A stretch of DNA of 64,000 bases from JAOADN01 sp049323795. Its GTDB lineage: Bacteria > Pseudomonadota > Alphaproteobacteria > Rhodobacterales > Rhodobacteraceae. The stretch is from the NCBI GenBank assembly GCA_049323795.1, contig JBMOOH010000028.1:1-64000 (forward strand), read 5' to 3'. A program made the position numbers and the translations under genes. This document shows, one piece after another, positions 50,392 through 59,190 of the stretch; position 1 is the stretch's first letter, and each line of letters starts with the position of its first letter. The notes under the pieces are model-generated. The model was not told where the DNA came from. It made no database searches and was given only the letters and a program-made list of their open reading frames with translations.

Positions 50392-51597
50392 TCAGGCGCT
50401 GCCGAACACCTCGTCGGCCGCGGCAAGTATCGCGTCGGCGATGAAGTCGAGATCCGGCCGCGTCAGCCGTGCCGGCATCCGCATGTCGCAGGCCCGCATG
50501 AGCATCGCCCGGGTCTTCGGAAGCGACGGGATCTCGTCCAGAAACTGCCAGTTCCAGAAGGCGCGGGCGTTGTCCTCCGACAGGCCGAAGACATTGACGC
50601 CGACGCCGCGCTCCTTGCAGGCGGTCTGGAAGGTCAGCGCCGCCTCGTCCGACATCTCGCCCACAAGGTTGAACTGAAGCGAGTCGGGTGCGCGCAACTC
50701 CTGCGGCAGGGCAGGGGGCACGCTGAGGAAGGGCGACGAGTTCAGCCGGTCCGACACGTAGTCGAGGTTCGCCCGCCCGGCCGACACGCGGCGATCGATT
50801 TCCGGGATCTGCGGGCGGATCACGGCGGCAGACAGGTTCTGCATCCTGAGATTGTAGAGCGGCAGCCGGTTCTGCCATCTGGCGAAGCCGGCGGTCAGTC
50901 CGGGATGCTTCTTCCAGTTGTGCTCGTAGGCGCCGGACATGATGACCGCGCGCGCCGCGATCTCGGGGTCGTCGGTCACGAGCATCCCGCCTTCGCCCGC
51001 GTTCACAAGCTTGTAGGACTGGAAGCTGAAGCAGCCCACCCGTCCGATGGTGCCGATCTTGCGGCCCGACCAGAGGGTACCGAGCGAATGGGCGGCGTCC
51101 TCGATCACCGGGACGCCGATCGCATCGCAGGCATCCATGATGAGGTCCATGTCGGACGTGTGGCCGCGCATGTGGCTGATCATGGCGGCACCTGCGCCGG
51201 GCAGCTTGGCGCGGAAGTCGTCCATGTCGATGCGGAAGTCGCGGTTCACCTCCACAAGGACCGGCGTGCAGTCGGCATGCAGCACCGCAGAGGGGACGGC
51301 GGCGAAGGTGAAGGCCGGGATGAGGACGCGCGCCCCGCGCGGCAGGTCCAGCGCCTTGAGCGCAAGGAACATCGCCGCCGAACAGGACGAGACCGCCAGC
51401 GCGTATGCGGTTCCCATATAGGCCGCGAACTCGGCCTCGAGCAGGGCGACCGGGGCGCCTTCCGGGGCGGTGTACCGGAACAGGTCGCCGCTTTCGAGAA
51501 GCCGGTCGATGGCGGCATGCGCGCCCTCGGGAATCGGCTCGGCGTCGTAGACGTTCGGGGCCTTGGCGATAAATCGCGCCGGTCCGTCATGAGGCAT
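50392..51597 (-). CDS. DegT/DnrJ/EryC1/StrS-type aminotransferase
   Basis: This 401-residue sugar-aminotransferase-fold protein shows ALAVSSCSAAMFLALKAL, VIEDAAHSLGTLW and the PLP-binding Lys in FSFQSYKLVNAGEGGMLVT. Family members usually transaminate nucleotide sugars, which is odd here: it lies in a run of polyamine/amino-acid genes. It could act on another keto-substrate or be part of a small surface-sugar pathway. ATG at 51597; 89 bp after the FAD oxidase gene, same strand. Confidence 0.87.
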   Translation of the reverse strand: MPHDGPARFIAKAPNVYDAEPIPEGAHAAIDRLLESGDLFRYTAPEGAPVALLEAEFAAYMGTAYALAVSSCSAAMFLALKALDLPRGARVLIPAFTFAAVPSAVLHADCTPVLVEVNRDFRIDMDDFRAKLPGAGAAMISHMRGHTSDMDLIMDACDAIGVPVIEDAAHSLGTLWSGRKIGTIGRVGCFSFQSYKLVNAGEGGMLVTDDPEIAARAVIMSGAYEHNWKKHPGLTAGFARWQNRLPLYNLRMQNLSAAVIRPQIPEIDRRVSAGRANLDYVSDRLNSSPFLSVPPALPQELRAPDSLQFNLVGEMSDEAALTFQTACKERGVGVNVFGLSEDNARAFWNWQFLDEIPSLPKTRAMLMRACDMRMPARLTRPDLDFIADAILAAADEVFGSA

Positions 51598-51686
51598 GGA
51601 TCACCTGTTCTGCTCGTTCCTCGGGGAACGTTCTCGCTGCTAATTGCAACAGGTCTTACTCGTTCTCCGGCCGACAGGCAAAGGCT

Positions 51687-52991
51687 CTAGACGGCGAGCC
51701 TGTCCCGCAGCGCATACCACGACATCGCCAGAACGAGAAGCGGCGAGCGCAGCGCGGGGCCGCCGGGGAAGCGCGGAGAGGGAACCGAGGCCATCAGATC
51801 GAAGCGGTCGGTCCGGCCCGAGACGGCCTCGGCCAGAAGCTTGCCGGCCAGCGTCGACAGCGCGACGCCGTGGCCCGAACAGGCCGATGCCGACAGCACG
51901 CCCGGTGCAGAGCGGGCGAAGTACGGCATACGGTTGACCGTGATCGCCAGGGTTCCTCCCCAGGCGTGGTCGATCCGCACGTCGCGGAGCCGGGGATAGA
52001 CCTTCAGCATCGGCGGCAGGACGATGCGGCTGATGTCGGCCGGGAAGCGGTAGCCATAGGTCTCGCCGCCGCCGAACAGAAGCCGTCTGTCCGCCGACAG
52101 CCGCCAGTAGTTCACCACGAACCGCGTATCCGCGACCGCGACGTCCTCGGTCAGCACCTCGCGGGCGCGGGGGCCCAGCGGCTCGGTCGCAATCATGAAG
52201 TTGTTGATCGGCATGACCCGCGCCGCCATGTGCCGGTCGAGCGAGCCGAGATAGCCGTTCGCCGCGACGATCACCTGACCGCAGGTCACGCGGCCACGAT
52301 CGGTGTGCACCACCGGGCGGGCCCCGGGTTCGATCCGGGTCGCGAGCGTGCGTTCATGAAGCCTCGCCCCCGCATCGGCCGCCGCCCGGGCGAGGCCCAG
52401 CGCGTAGTCGAGCGGATGGATATGTGCCGCACCCCGGTCGATCACGCCGCCGCAATACTCCCCGGACGGCACGATTGCCCGCAGGGCCTCGGCGGAGAGG
52501 TTCTCGGTCCGGTCATAGGCGTACCGGTCACGCAGCTTTTCCGCATAGGCATGGGCCTCGCGCACTTCGGCAGGGGTCCGGCAGGCGGTGACCACGCCCG
52601 GGCGCCAGGCGCAGTCGATCGCGTGGGCGTCGATGAGCCCCTTTACGCTTGCCTTCGCCTCCTCGGCCAGGTCCCAGAGTATGTGCGCCGCCCGGGCGCC
52701 CAGCAGCCCTTCCAGGGCGTCCTGGTCGAGCCGCTGGCCCGATCCGACCTGGCCGCCGTTCCGCCCCGATGCCCCGAAGCCGACGCGATGGGCCTCGATC
52801 AGCCGGACGGACAGGCCGAGCTTGCGCAGGTGCAGGGCGGCCGACAGGCCGGTGTAGCCGCCCCCGACCACGCAGACATCGGCGTCGGTGTCGCCGTCGA
52901 GCGGATCGAACGGGGCCAGAAGCCTCGCCGTCGCGGCGTACCAGCTTGTCGGGTATTCGCCGGGCCGGTCGTTTGCAAACAGCAGGTTCAT
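51687..52991 (-). CDS. FAD-dependent amine oxidase, PuuB-like
   Basis: This 434-residue DAO-family flavoprotein has the FAD-binding VCVVGGGYTGLSAALHLRKL (GxGxxG-type) after SWYAATARLLAPFDPL, the usual PuuB/OrdL opening, and FGASGRNGGQVGSGQRLDQD. A likely FAD C-terminal contact is SASACSGHGVALSTLAGKLL. PuuB oxidises gamma-glutamylputrescine to its aldehyde. The ATG overlaps the stop of the upstream glutamine-synthetase-like gene by 4 bp, supporting joint action with PuuA. Substrate inferred from context. Confidence 0.85.
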   Translation of the reverse strand: MNLLFANDRPGEYPTSWYAATARLLAPFDPLDGDTDADVCVVGGGYTGLSAALHLRKLGLSVRLIEAHRVGFGASGRNGGQVGSGQRLDQDALEGLLGARAAHILWDLAEEAKASVKGLIDAHAIDCAWRPGVVTACRTPAEVREAHAYAEKLRDRYAYDRTENLSAEALRAIVPSGEYCGGVIDRGAAHIHPLDYALGLARAAADAGARLHERTLATRIEPGARPVVHTDRGRVTCGQVIVAANGYLGSLDRHMAARVMPINNFMIATEPLGPRAREVLTEDVAVADTRFVVNYWRLSADRRLLFGGGETYGYRFPADISRIVLPPMLKVYPRLRDVRIDHAWGGTLAITVNRMPYFARSAPGVLSASACSGHGVALSTLAGKLLAEAVSGRTDRFDLMASVPSPRFPGGPALRSPLLVLAMSWYALRDRLAV

Positions 52992-54343
52992 ACGTTCAAG
53001 AGCAGGTGCTCCCGCTCCCAGGGGCTGATGACCTGGAGGAATTCCTTGAACTCGTTGCGCTTCACGCTTTCGTAGACCGAACAGAACTCCGGACCCAGCA
53101 CGTCCTGCATCGACGCGTCCTCGGCCAGTTCGTCCAGCGCGTCGCCGAGGTTCAGGGGCAGTTCGTCCTCGCCCATGTAGGCGTCTCCCACGCATTCCGC
53201 CCGCGGCAGCTTCTGCTCCTTCAGCCCCAGGTATCCGCAGGCGAGCGACGCGGCGATGCCGAGGTAGGGGTTGCAGTCCATCCCGGCGAGCCGGTTCTCA
53301 AGCCGCCGTCCCGCCGGATCGCTGATCGGGACCCGCAGCCCCGTCGTGCGGTTGTCGCGGCCCCATTCGAGGTTGATGGGCGCCGAGAAGTCCGGGACGT
53401 AGCGGCGGTAGCTGTTGACGTAGGGCGCAAGCAGGGCGACGGCCGCCGGCAGGTGGTTCTGCATCCCGGCGATGAAGTGCTGGAAGGCCTCGGTCTCGCC
53501 GCCCTTGGGGTCCGAGAAGATGTTCCTTCCGGTCTTCGTGCTGACGACCGAATGATGGATGTGCATGGCGCTGCCCGGCTCGCCCTCGATGGGCTTGGCC
53601 ATGAAGGTGGCGAAGCAGTCGTGCCGGAGCGCCGCTTCGCGGATCAGGCGCTTGAAGTAGAAGATCTCGTCGGCCAGCGCCACCGGATCCCCGTGCGCAA
53701 GGTTGATCTCGATCTGCCCCGCGCCGCCTTCCTGCAGGATGCCGTCGATCTCGAAGCCCTGGGCCTCGGCAAAGTCGTAGATGTCGTCGATCACCTTGCC
53801 GTATTCGTCCACGGCCGAGAGCGAGTAGGCCTGCTTCGCGGCCGCCCGGCGCCCCGACCGGCCCATCGGCGGCTCGACCGGCATGTTGGGGTCGATGTTC
53901 CTGGCGACCAGGAAGAACTCCATCTCGGGGGCCACGACGGGCGCCCAGCCTTCGGCGTTGTAGAGCTCGATCACCCTCTTGAGCACGTTCCTTGGCGCCA
54001 CGGGCATCGGCCGGCCCTGCTGGTCGAGGACATCGTGGATGACCTGAAGGGTCACATCGGCGGTCCAGGGCGCGGCGACCGCGGTGTCGAAGTCCGGCAC
54101 CAGGGTCATGTCCGGTTCGGTGTAGGCCCCGGTCGGGTTCTCGGCCCATTCGCCCGTGATCGTCTGCAGGAAGATCGAGTTCGGCAGGAAGAAGCTCGCC
54201 TGGCGGCCGAACTTCGAGGCGGGCATCGCCTTGCCGCGGGCAACGCCGGCGATGTCGGCGACGATGCATTCGACCTCGTCCAGCCGCCGGCCGGCAATGT
54301 AGTCACGCGCCGCTTCCGGCAGTTTGCTCGTCCAGTCGGACAT
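52988..54343 (-). CDS. glutamine-synthetase family protein, PuuA-like (copy 1)
   Basis: This 451-residue GSIII/PuuA-type enzyme has APEMEFFLVARN, GQIEINLAHGDPVALADE (metal Glu), ATFMAKPIEGEPGSAMHIHH and EWGRDNRTTGLRVPIS (Arg/ATP region). PuuA ligates glutamate to putrescine using ATP; this protein probably does a related gamma-glutamyl ligation of an imported amine. A PP-x-GRSGRRAAAKQ loop is seen as in its paralog. It is co-transcribed with the oxidase (ATGA overlap) and the amidotransferase (29-bp gap). Confidence 0.87.
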   Translation of the reverse strand: MSDWTSKLPEAARDYIAGRRLDEVECIVADIAGVARGKAMPASKFGRQASFFLPNSIFLQTITGEWAENPTGAYTEPDMTLVPDFDTAVAAPWTADVTLQVIHDVLDQQGRPMPVAPRNVLKRVIELYNAEGWAPVVAPEMEFFLVARNIDPNMPVEPPMGRSGRRAAAKQAYSLSAVDEYGKVIDDIYDFAEAQGFEIDGILQEGGAGQIEINLAHGDPVALADEIFYFKRLIREAALRHDCFATFMAKPIEGEPGSAMHIHHSVVSTKTGRNIFSDPKGGETEAFQHFIAGMQNHLPAAVALLAPYVNSYRRYVPDFSAPINLEWGRDNRTTGLRVPISDPAGRRLENRLAGMDCNPYLGIAASLACGYLGLKEQKLPRAECVGDAYMGEDELPLNLGDALDELAEDASMQDVLGPEFCSVYESVKRNEFKEFLQVISPWEREHLLLNV

Positions 54344-54372
54344 GGGATCACACCACGGCGTTGGGCCCGGCG

Positions 54373-55053
54373 TCAGGGCCTTGGTTGCTTGAAGAATTCT
54401 GCGATTCGATCGGCCATCCGCGACGAGGAGTTGGGCCTGCCGAGCTTTTCCGCGGCCGCGGCCATCAACCCGTCCGGCACCCTTCCCCTGCCGCGCGTCT
54501 CCATCAGCCCCTTGACGAAGGCATCGGGAAACTCGGGGTGGGGCTGCACCGTGAATGCACGGTCGTCATAGAGGAACGCCGCGTTCTCGCAGAAGTCGGT
54601 CGAGGCGATCAGCCGGGCGGAGGCCGGCTTCTCGACCACCTGGTCCTGGTGCCAGGCGTTCAGGGTCATCTTCTCGCCCTGAAAGTCGTATTCGGTCGGC
54701 CCGACGGTCCAGCCCCCCGCGAACTTCTCCACCCGCCCCCCCATCGCCTGGGCGATGATCTGGTGGCCGAAGCAGATGCCCACCATCGGGACGCGCGCCG
54801 CATAGGCCCTGCGGATGAACTCCTCGAGCGGCCTGATGAAGGGATGGTCCTCATAGGCCCCGTGGCGCGATCCGGTGATGAGCCAGCCGTCGCATTCATG
54901 CACATCGCCGGGGAACTCCATGTTCTCGACATGGTATCTGCGGAAGCTGAGGCCCCGGCCGGCGAGCAGGCGCTCGAACATGTCCGGGTAGTCGCCCATC
55001 TCGCCCTTGAGGACATCGGGCGACTGGCCGGTCTGGAGAATGCCGATACGCAT
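54373..55053 (-). CDS. class I glutamine amidotransferase
   Basis: This 226-residue GATase-fold protein has the nucleophile elbow VGICFGHQIIAQAMGG (Cys) and the His-Glu pair in TVQPHPEFPD. It is a stand-alone amidase, of the type paired with PuuA-like ligases to release glutamate from gamma-glutamyl products (PuuD role) or to act on other amides. It lies between the two glutamine-synthetase-like genes on the same strand. ATG at 55053; an AUG-proximal MRIGILQTGQSPDVLKGEM opening matches the family. Confidence 0.85.
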   Translation of the reverse strand: MRIGILQTGQSPDVLKGEMGDYPDMFERLLAGRGLSFRRYHVENMEFPGDVHECDGWLITGSRHGAYEDHPFIRPLEEFIRRAYAARVPMVGICFGHQIIAQAMGGRVEKFAGGWTVGPTEYDFQGEKMTLNAWHQDQVVEKPASARLIASTDFCENAAFLYDDRAFTVQPHPEFPDAFVKGLMETRGRGRVPDGLMAAAAEKLGRPNSSSRMADRIAEFFKQPRP

Positions 55054-55166
55054 GAATGGCTCTGGTTGCTGCCGATCAAAGGTAAGCCTTCGGCCATGCG
55101 CGCCGCAAGGGGGAGAAGGGCGAGCCGCACGGCGGCCGTTCCGACCGATGCGGCGCCGGGCCGGCA

Positions 55167-56501
55167 CTAGACGGTGTCGAGATAGATCTCGGTCTGCTCC
55201 ATGGGCGAGAGCTCTGCCATGTAGTGCAGTTCCTGCCGCTTCGTCTGCACGTAGTTCCGGATCAACTCGCGGGGAAAGATCTGCGGCATGATCCTGCTCT
55301 GCTCGAAGGTGTCGATCGCCGCCTGCCAGGTGTCCGGAATGATCGGGAGGTCCAGCGCGTAGGCATTGCCGGTGATCGGCGGGGGCGGGTCCATCTGCGC
55401 CTCGATCCCGATCAGCGCCGCACCGAGGATCGAGGCGAGCATCAGGTAGGGGTTCACGTCGCCGCCCGCGACCCGGTGTTCTATCCGCCGCGCCGCGGGG
55501 TTGCCCGAGGGCACGCGGATGGCGGCCGTGCGGTTTTCGTAGGCCCAGCAGATCTGGTTCGGGGCGTGGGCCTCGGGGACCAGCCGTTCGTAGCTGTTCA
55601 GATGCGGCGCGAAGATCAGGGTGCTGTCGTTCATCGCGTGCAGGCAGCCCGCGATCGCGTGCTTCAGCATGGCCGATCCTTCTGCGCCGCCGTTCGAGAA
55701 CACGTTGCTCCCGTACCGGTCGATCACCGAGAAATGCGTGTGGAGCCCGTTGCCGGAATACTCGGGATAGGGCTTGGCCATGAAACTTGCCGCGAATCCG
55801 TGCCGGCGCGCCAGTCCCTTGACCAGCATCTTGAACAGCCACGCATCGTCGGCCGCCCTCAGCGCGTCGTCCTGATGCATCAGGTTGATCTCGAACTGGC
55901 CGAGTCCGGCCTCGGAGCTTGCGGTGTCGCCGGGAATGTCCATCGCCTCGCAGGCGTCGTAGAGATCGGTGAAGAACGTATCGAAGGCGTCGAGCGCCCG
56001 GATCGACAGGATCTCGGCCGCCTTGCGCCGCTTGCCGGAGCGCGGCGAGGGCGGAACCTGAAGTGTCTTGCCGGAATCGTCGATCAGGAAGAACTCCAGC
56101 TCCATGGCCACCACCGGCGTCAGCCCGCGCTCGCGGTAGCGCGCGACGACCTGCGCCAGCGCCTGCCGGGGGTCGCCCTCGTAGGGCCTGCCGTCCTCGT
56201 GGAACATCCAGATCGGCAGAAGCGCGGTCGGAGCCTCCAGCCACGGCATCGGAAGGAAGCCCCGCTCGGTCGGCTTGAGCACGCCGTCCGCGTCGCCCGA
56301 GTCGAAGACGAGCGGGCTGTCCTCGATGTCCTCGCCCCAGATGTCGAGGTTCAGGACCGAGAACGGAAAGCGAGTGCCCTCGGTCGCCACCTTGTCCGCG
56401 AAGCGCGAGGGGATGCGCTTGCCGCGCGGCTGGCCGTTCAGATCGGCCGCGGCAACGCGTATCGTCCGCACCTGCGGGTGTTTGCGAAGCCAGTCTTTCA
56501 T
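55167..56501 (-). CDS. glutamine-synthetase family protein, PuuA-like (copy 2)
   Basis: This 444-residue paralog of the gene at 53-54.3 kb has AMELEFFLIDDSGK, GQFEINLMHQDDALRAADD, ASFMAKPYPEYSGNGLHTHF and WAYENRTAAIRVPSGN. Having two such ligases suggests different amines (for example putrescine and a longer polyamine or an ethanolamine-like compound). The start is ATG at 56501, 3 bp after the stop of the upstream permease gene, so it belongs to the transporter operon. Substrates are not separable from sequence. Confidence 0.87.
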   Translation of the reverse strand: MKDWLRKHPQVRTIRVAAADLNGQPRGKRIPSRFADKVATEGTRFPFSVLNLDIWGEDIEDSPLVFDSGDADGVLKPTERGFLPMPWLEAPTALLPIWMFHEDGRPYEGDPRQALAQVVARYRERGLTPVVAMELEFFLIDDSGKTLQVPPSPRSGKRRKAAEILSIRALDAFDTFFTDLYDACEAMDIPGDTASSEAGLGQFEINLMHQDDALRAADDAWLFKMLVKGLARRHGFAASFMAKPYPEYSGNGLHTHFSVIDRYGSNVFSNGGAEGSAMLKHAIAGCLHAMNDSTLIFAPHLNSYERLVPEAHAPNQICWAYENRTAAIRVPSGNPAARRIEHRVAGGDVNPYLMLASILGAALIGIEAQMDPPPPITGNAYALDLPIIPDTWQAAIDTFEQSRIMPQIFPRELIRNYVQTKRQELHYMAELSPMEQTEIYLDTV

Positions 56502-56504
56502 GGG

Positions 56505-57344
56505 TCACCTGACGAATTGCGGCCTTATCCTCAGCTTGGACCGCCTGTTGCCCGGCAGATGCCGGTTCAGCCGCCTGTTCACGAGGCCGAAGACCGCGAT
56601 GACGGCCAGCGTCAGCAGGATGAAGTACATCGCGATGATCGGGTAGGCGACGAAAGGGTTGAACGTCTTGTCGGCGAAGTAGCTTGCGTAGTAGAGCGCG
56701 TCGCCCTCCTGCCGGAACGCGGGGAAGCCAGAGAAGAAGACGATCGCCGTGGCGTGGAACAGGAAGATCGCCTCGTTGGTGTAGGCGGGCCAGGCGAGCC
56801 GCATCATCGTCGGCCACACCACCTTCCGGAACTTCGGCCAGCCGTGCATCCCGTAGGCGTCCGCCGCCTCGAGATCGCCCTTCGGTACCGACCGCAGCGC
56901 GCCGTAGAAGATTTCCGCCGAATAGGCCGCGGTGTTCAGGAACAGCACGATCAGCGCCCCGAGCCAGGCCTTCGTCAGCCAGTCGGTCTGCAGCGTGAGC
57001 GTGGTGAAGCCCAGGGGTATGTCGATGCCGACGCGCGGCAGGAGCACGAAGAACTCGTAGGCGAAGAAGAGCTGGATGAAGAGCGGCGATCCCCGGAAGA
57101 CGAAGACGAAGGCCTCGGCCGGCTTGCGCAGCGCCGCATTGTGGCTGGCCTTTGCGACGGCGACGGCATTGGCGAGAAAGAAGCCGAGGAAGAGCGCAAG
57201 GATGCCGAAATACAGGTTCCAGATCATCCCCGACCCGATCAGGGTGAACTGCTGGCAGAGCGTGAAGTCGGTCTTGGGCAGTGCCCTCTCGCCGATGCCG
57301 ACCGACCTCAGCGCATAGGCGAGGATGGTTTCCCAGCACGTCAT
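56505..57344 (-). CDS. polar amino acid-type ABC transporter permease 2
   Basis: This 279-residue HisM/ArtM-type permease has about five transmembrane helices and the EAA-like coupling loop EAADAYGMHGWPKFRKVVWP. It shows GLVNRRLNRHLPGNRR at the C-terminus. It pairs with the permease encoded just upstream (ATGA overlap). The binding protein and ATPase follow upstream in the same operon. It would import a charged amine or amino acid. Confidence 0.88.
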   Translation of the reverse strand: MTCWETILAYALRSVGIGERALPKTDFTLCQQFTLIGSGMIWNLYFGILALFLGFFLANAVAVAKASHNAALRKPAEAFVFVFRGSPLFIQLFFAYEFFVLLPRVGIDIPLGFTTLTLQTDWLTKAWLGALIVLFLNTAAYSAEIFYGALRSVPKGDLEAADAYGMHGWPKFRKVVWPTMMRLAWPAYTNEAIFLFHATAIVFFSGFPAFRQEGDALYYASYFADKTFNPFVAYPIIAMYFILLTLAVIAVFGLVNRRLNRHLPGNRRSKLRIRPQFVR

Positions 57345-58231
57345 CCGGTCACCTCGGCGCGTCTCAGCTGCTCGCCCGCCAGCGTCGCCTGCCCGTGACT
57401 CAGCCGTCGGTAGAGGCGCGCGAAGACCGCTTCGCTGGCCTTCGTCATCAGCAGGTAGAAGCAGAGGAGCACGAAGAAGTAATAGATCCGCCAGTCCCCG
57501 TGCGGATAGTCCGACGCACCCGCGGTCTTCGACCCGCCAAGTTCGCGCGCCCAGTAGACGATGTCCTCGACGCCGAGTACGAAGAGGAGCGGAGTGGCCT
57601 TGATGAGGATCATCCAGAGATTGGACAGGCCCGGCAGGGCGTAGACCCACATCTGCGGCACGATCACCCGCCAGAACGCCTGACGGCGCGACATGCCGTA
57701 GGCTTCCGCCGTCTCGATCTGGTCATGCGGGACCGCCCGCATCGCGCCGTAGATCACGTTCGCGGCGAAGGCGCCGAACACCACGGCGAAGGCCACCACC
57801 GCAAGCGTGAACCCGTAGACCTCGTGCACCCATTGCGGACTGGACGACAGCGGCAGCTTCGCGGCCGGACAGACGACGAAATCCGCCCCCCGCCGGACAG
57901 GTTCCGTCCAGTCCGGGCACTTCAGCTTGTGACGGACGAACTCGAGCGTCTGATCCATGGCGATCGGCACGAAGAGGAAGAAGATGATGTCCGGGATGCC
58001 GCGCGTCATCGCGCTGTAGGCCCGCCCGAGGATTGCGAGCGGCAGGAATCGCGACCGCGCCGCGATGGCGCCGCCGAAGCCGAAGAGCAGTGCGACAGGC
58101 GCCGTTATGGCAAGGAGCAGAAGAACCGTTCCGAACGAGAAATAGAGCTGCAGGTGCTTGGCGGTGGTCAGATAGCACAGGAACCACTGCGCACCTTGCA
58201 GCGATCCGGGTTCTGCGCAGAAGCTGAACAT
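57341..58231 (-). CDS. polar amino acid-type ABC transporter permease 1
   Basis: This 296-residue HisQ/ArtQ-type permease has a first helix in FGTVLLLLAITAPVALLFGF, TRGIPDIIFFLFVPIAMD and the EAA loop ETAEAYGMSRRQAFWRVIVP. A periplasmic insert of about 50 residues (LEFVRHKLKCPDWTEP) separates helices, longer than in HisQ. The gene is 53 bp downstream of the binding-protein gene and overlaps permease 2. Confidence 0.88.
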   Translation of the reverse strand: MFSFCAEPGSLQGAQWFLCYLTTAKHLQLYFSFGTVLLLLAITAPVALLFGFGGAIAARSRFLPLAILGRAYSAMTRGIPDIIFFLFVPIAMDQTLEFVRHKLKCPDWTEPVRRGADFVVCPAAKLPLSSSPQWVHEVYGFTLAVVAFAVVFGAFAANVIYGAMRAVPHDQIETAEAYGMSRRQAFWRVIVPQMWVYALPGLSNLWMILIKATPLLFVLGVEDIVYWARELGGSKTAGASDYPHGDWRIYYFFVLLCFYLLMTKASEAVFARLYRRLSHGQATLAGEQLRRAEVTG

Positions 58232-58284
58232 GATGGCGCTGCGGCGGGCCCGGCCGCGTCGGCCGGGCCACCCCTTCTGTCAGA

Positions 58285-59010
58285 TCACCAGAGCTTGGCC
58301 TTGTCGCCGAACCACTTGGTGATCAGGGCGTTCAGGGAGCCATCCTTCTTCATGGCGGTGATCTGGGCGTCGAACTTGCCCTTGAGCTCGGCGTCCGACT
58401 GGCGGAGGCCCATGCCGGTGCCGTCGCCGAGGGCGACCGGCTCGCCAACGAAGACAAGCTCGCCCCCGGACGCCGCCACGATCGGGTCGAGGAAGTCCTT
58501 GTCGGCGAACACCGCGTCCACCTCGCCGCTCCGGACGGCCGCGACGGTCTCGTCAGCGGTCGCGTATTCGGCAAGGGTCACCCCCGTTTCCGACAAATAG
58601 CTCGCCTGGATGGTCGAGGTCTGCGCGGCCACCGTGCCGCCCTTGATGTCGGCATCCGCCGACTTGCCGACATAGGCCGAGTCGGTCGGCGGCAGGTAGG
58701 GCTGCGTGAAGTCGATCGTCTTCTTGCGTTCGGCGGTGATCGACATTCCCGCAACGATGGTGTCGTAGTTGCCCGAGACGAGGTTCGGGATGATCGAGTC
58801 CCACTCGTTCGTCACCCATACGCAGGTCAGTCCCGCGCGCTTGCAGAGCTCGTCGCCCATTTCGCGCTCGAACCCGTCCACCTCACCCTTGTCGTTGATG
58901 AAGTTGTAGGGCGGATAGGCACCCTCGGTTCCCATCCGTACAGTCTGCTGCGCAAGTCCCGCCGAGGCGGTGACCGCCAGCGCGGCGGCCATCAGTGCAA
59001 GTCTCTTCAT
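58285..59010 (-). CDS. polar amino acid/amine-type ABC transporter substrate-binding protein
   Basis: This 241-residue SBP_bac_3 protein has a 27-residue signal peptide (LALMAAALAVTASAGLAQ). It shows MGTEGAYPPYNFINDKGEVD, SIIPNLVSGNYDTIVAGMSI and ITAERKKTIDFTQPYLPP, the HisJ/ArgT-type ligand loop. It binds a cationic amino acid or amine in the periplasm for the permease pair. A strong GAGAAAGGGAGAAGAAC precedes the ATG at 59010. It lies 180 bp downstream of the ATPase gene, after a GC-rich repeat. Confidence 0.9.
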   Translation of the reverse strand: MKRLALMAAALAVTASAGLAQQTVRMGTEGAYPPYNFINDKGEVDGFEREMGDELCKRAGLTCVWVTNEWDSIIPNLVSGNYDTIVAGMSITAERKKTIDFTQPYLPPTDSAYVGKSADADIKGGTVAAQTSTIQASYLSETGVTLAEYATADETVAAVRSGEVDAVFADKDFLDPIVAASGGELVFVGEPVALGDGTGMGLRQSDAELKGKFDAQITAMKKDGSLNALITKWFGDKAKLW

Positions 59011-59078
59011 TGTTCTTCTCCCTTTCTCCACTGGTATCGGACCCTGTCCCGGGCCGCAATCCTTCCGTCTGGCCGATG

Positions 59079-59115
59079 CCCGGCCATCCGGCCTGCAACC
59101 CGGCCGTCCGGCCTG
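59079..59115. repeat. two 17-bp near-identical direct repeats
   Basis: cccggccatccggcctg (59079-59095) and cccggccgtccggcctg (59099-59115) differ at one base, with a 20-bp period. They lie between the ATPase and the binding-protein gene of the amine-type importer; they may form stem-loops that uncouple expression of the two genes. Confidence 0.75.
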
Positions 59116-59190
59116 GCCGCATCCCGTCCCGCGCCGCTCGCTGACCGTGGTGCCGCGGGCCCGCCGCGGCTGCCCTTCCCGTCTTCCCCG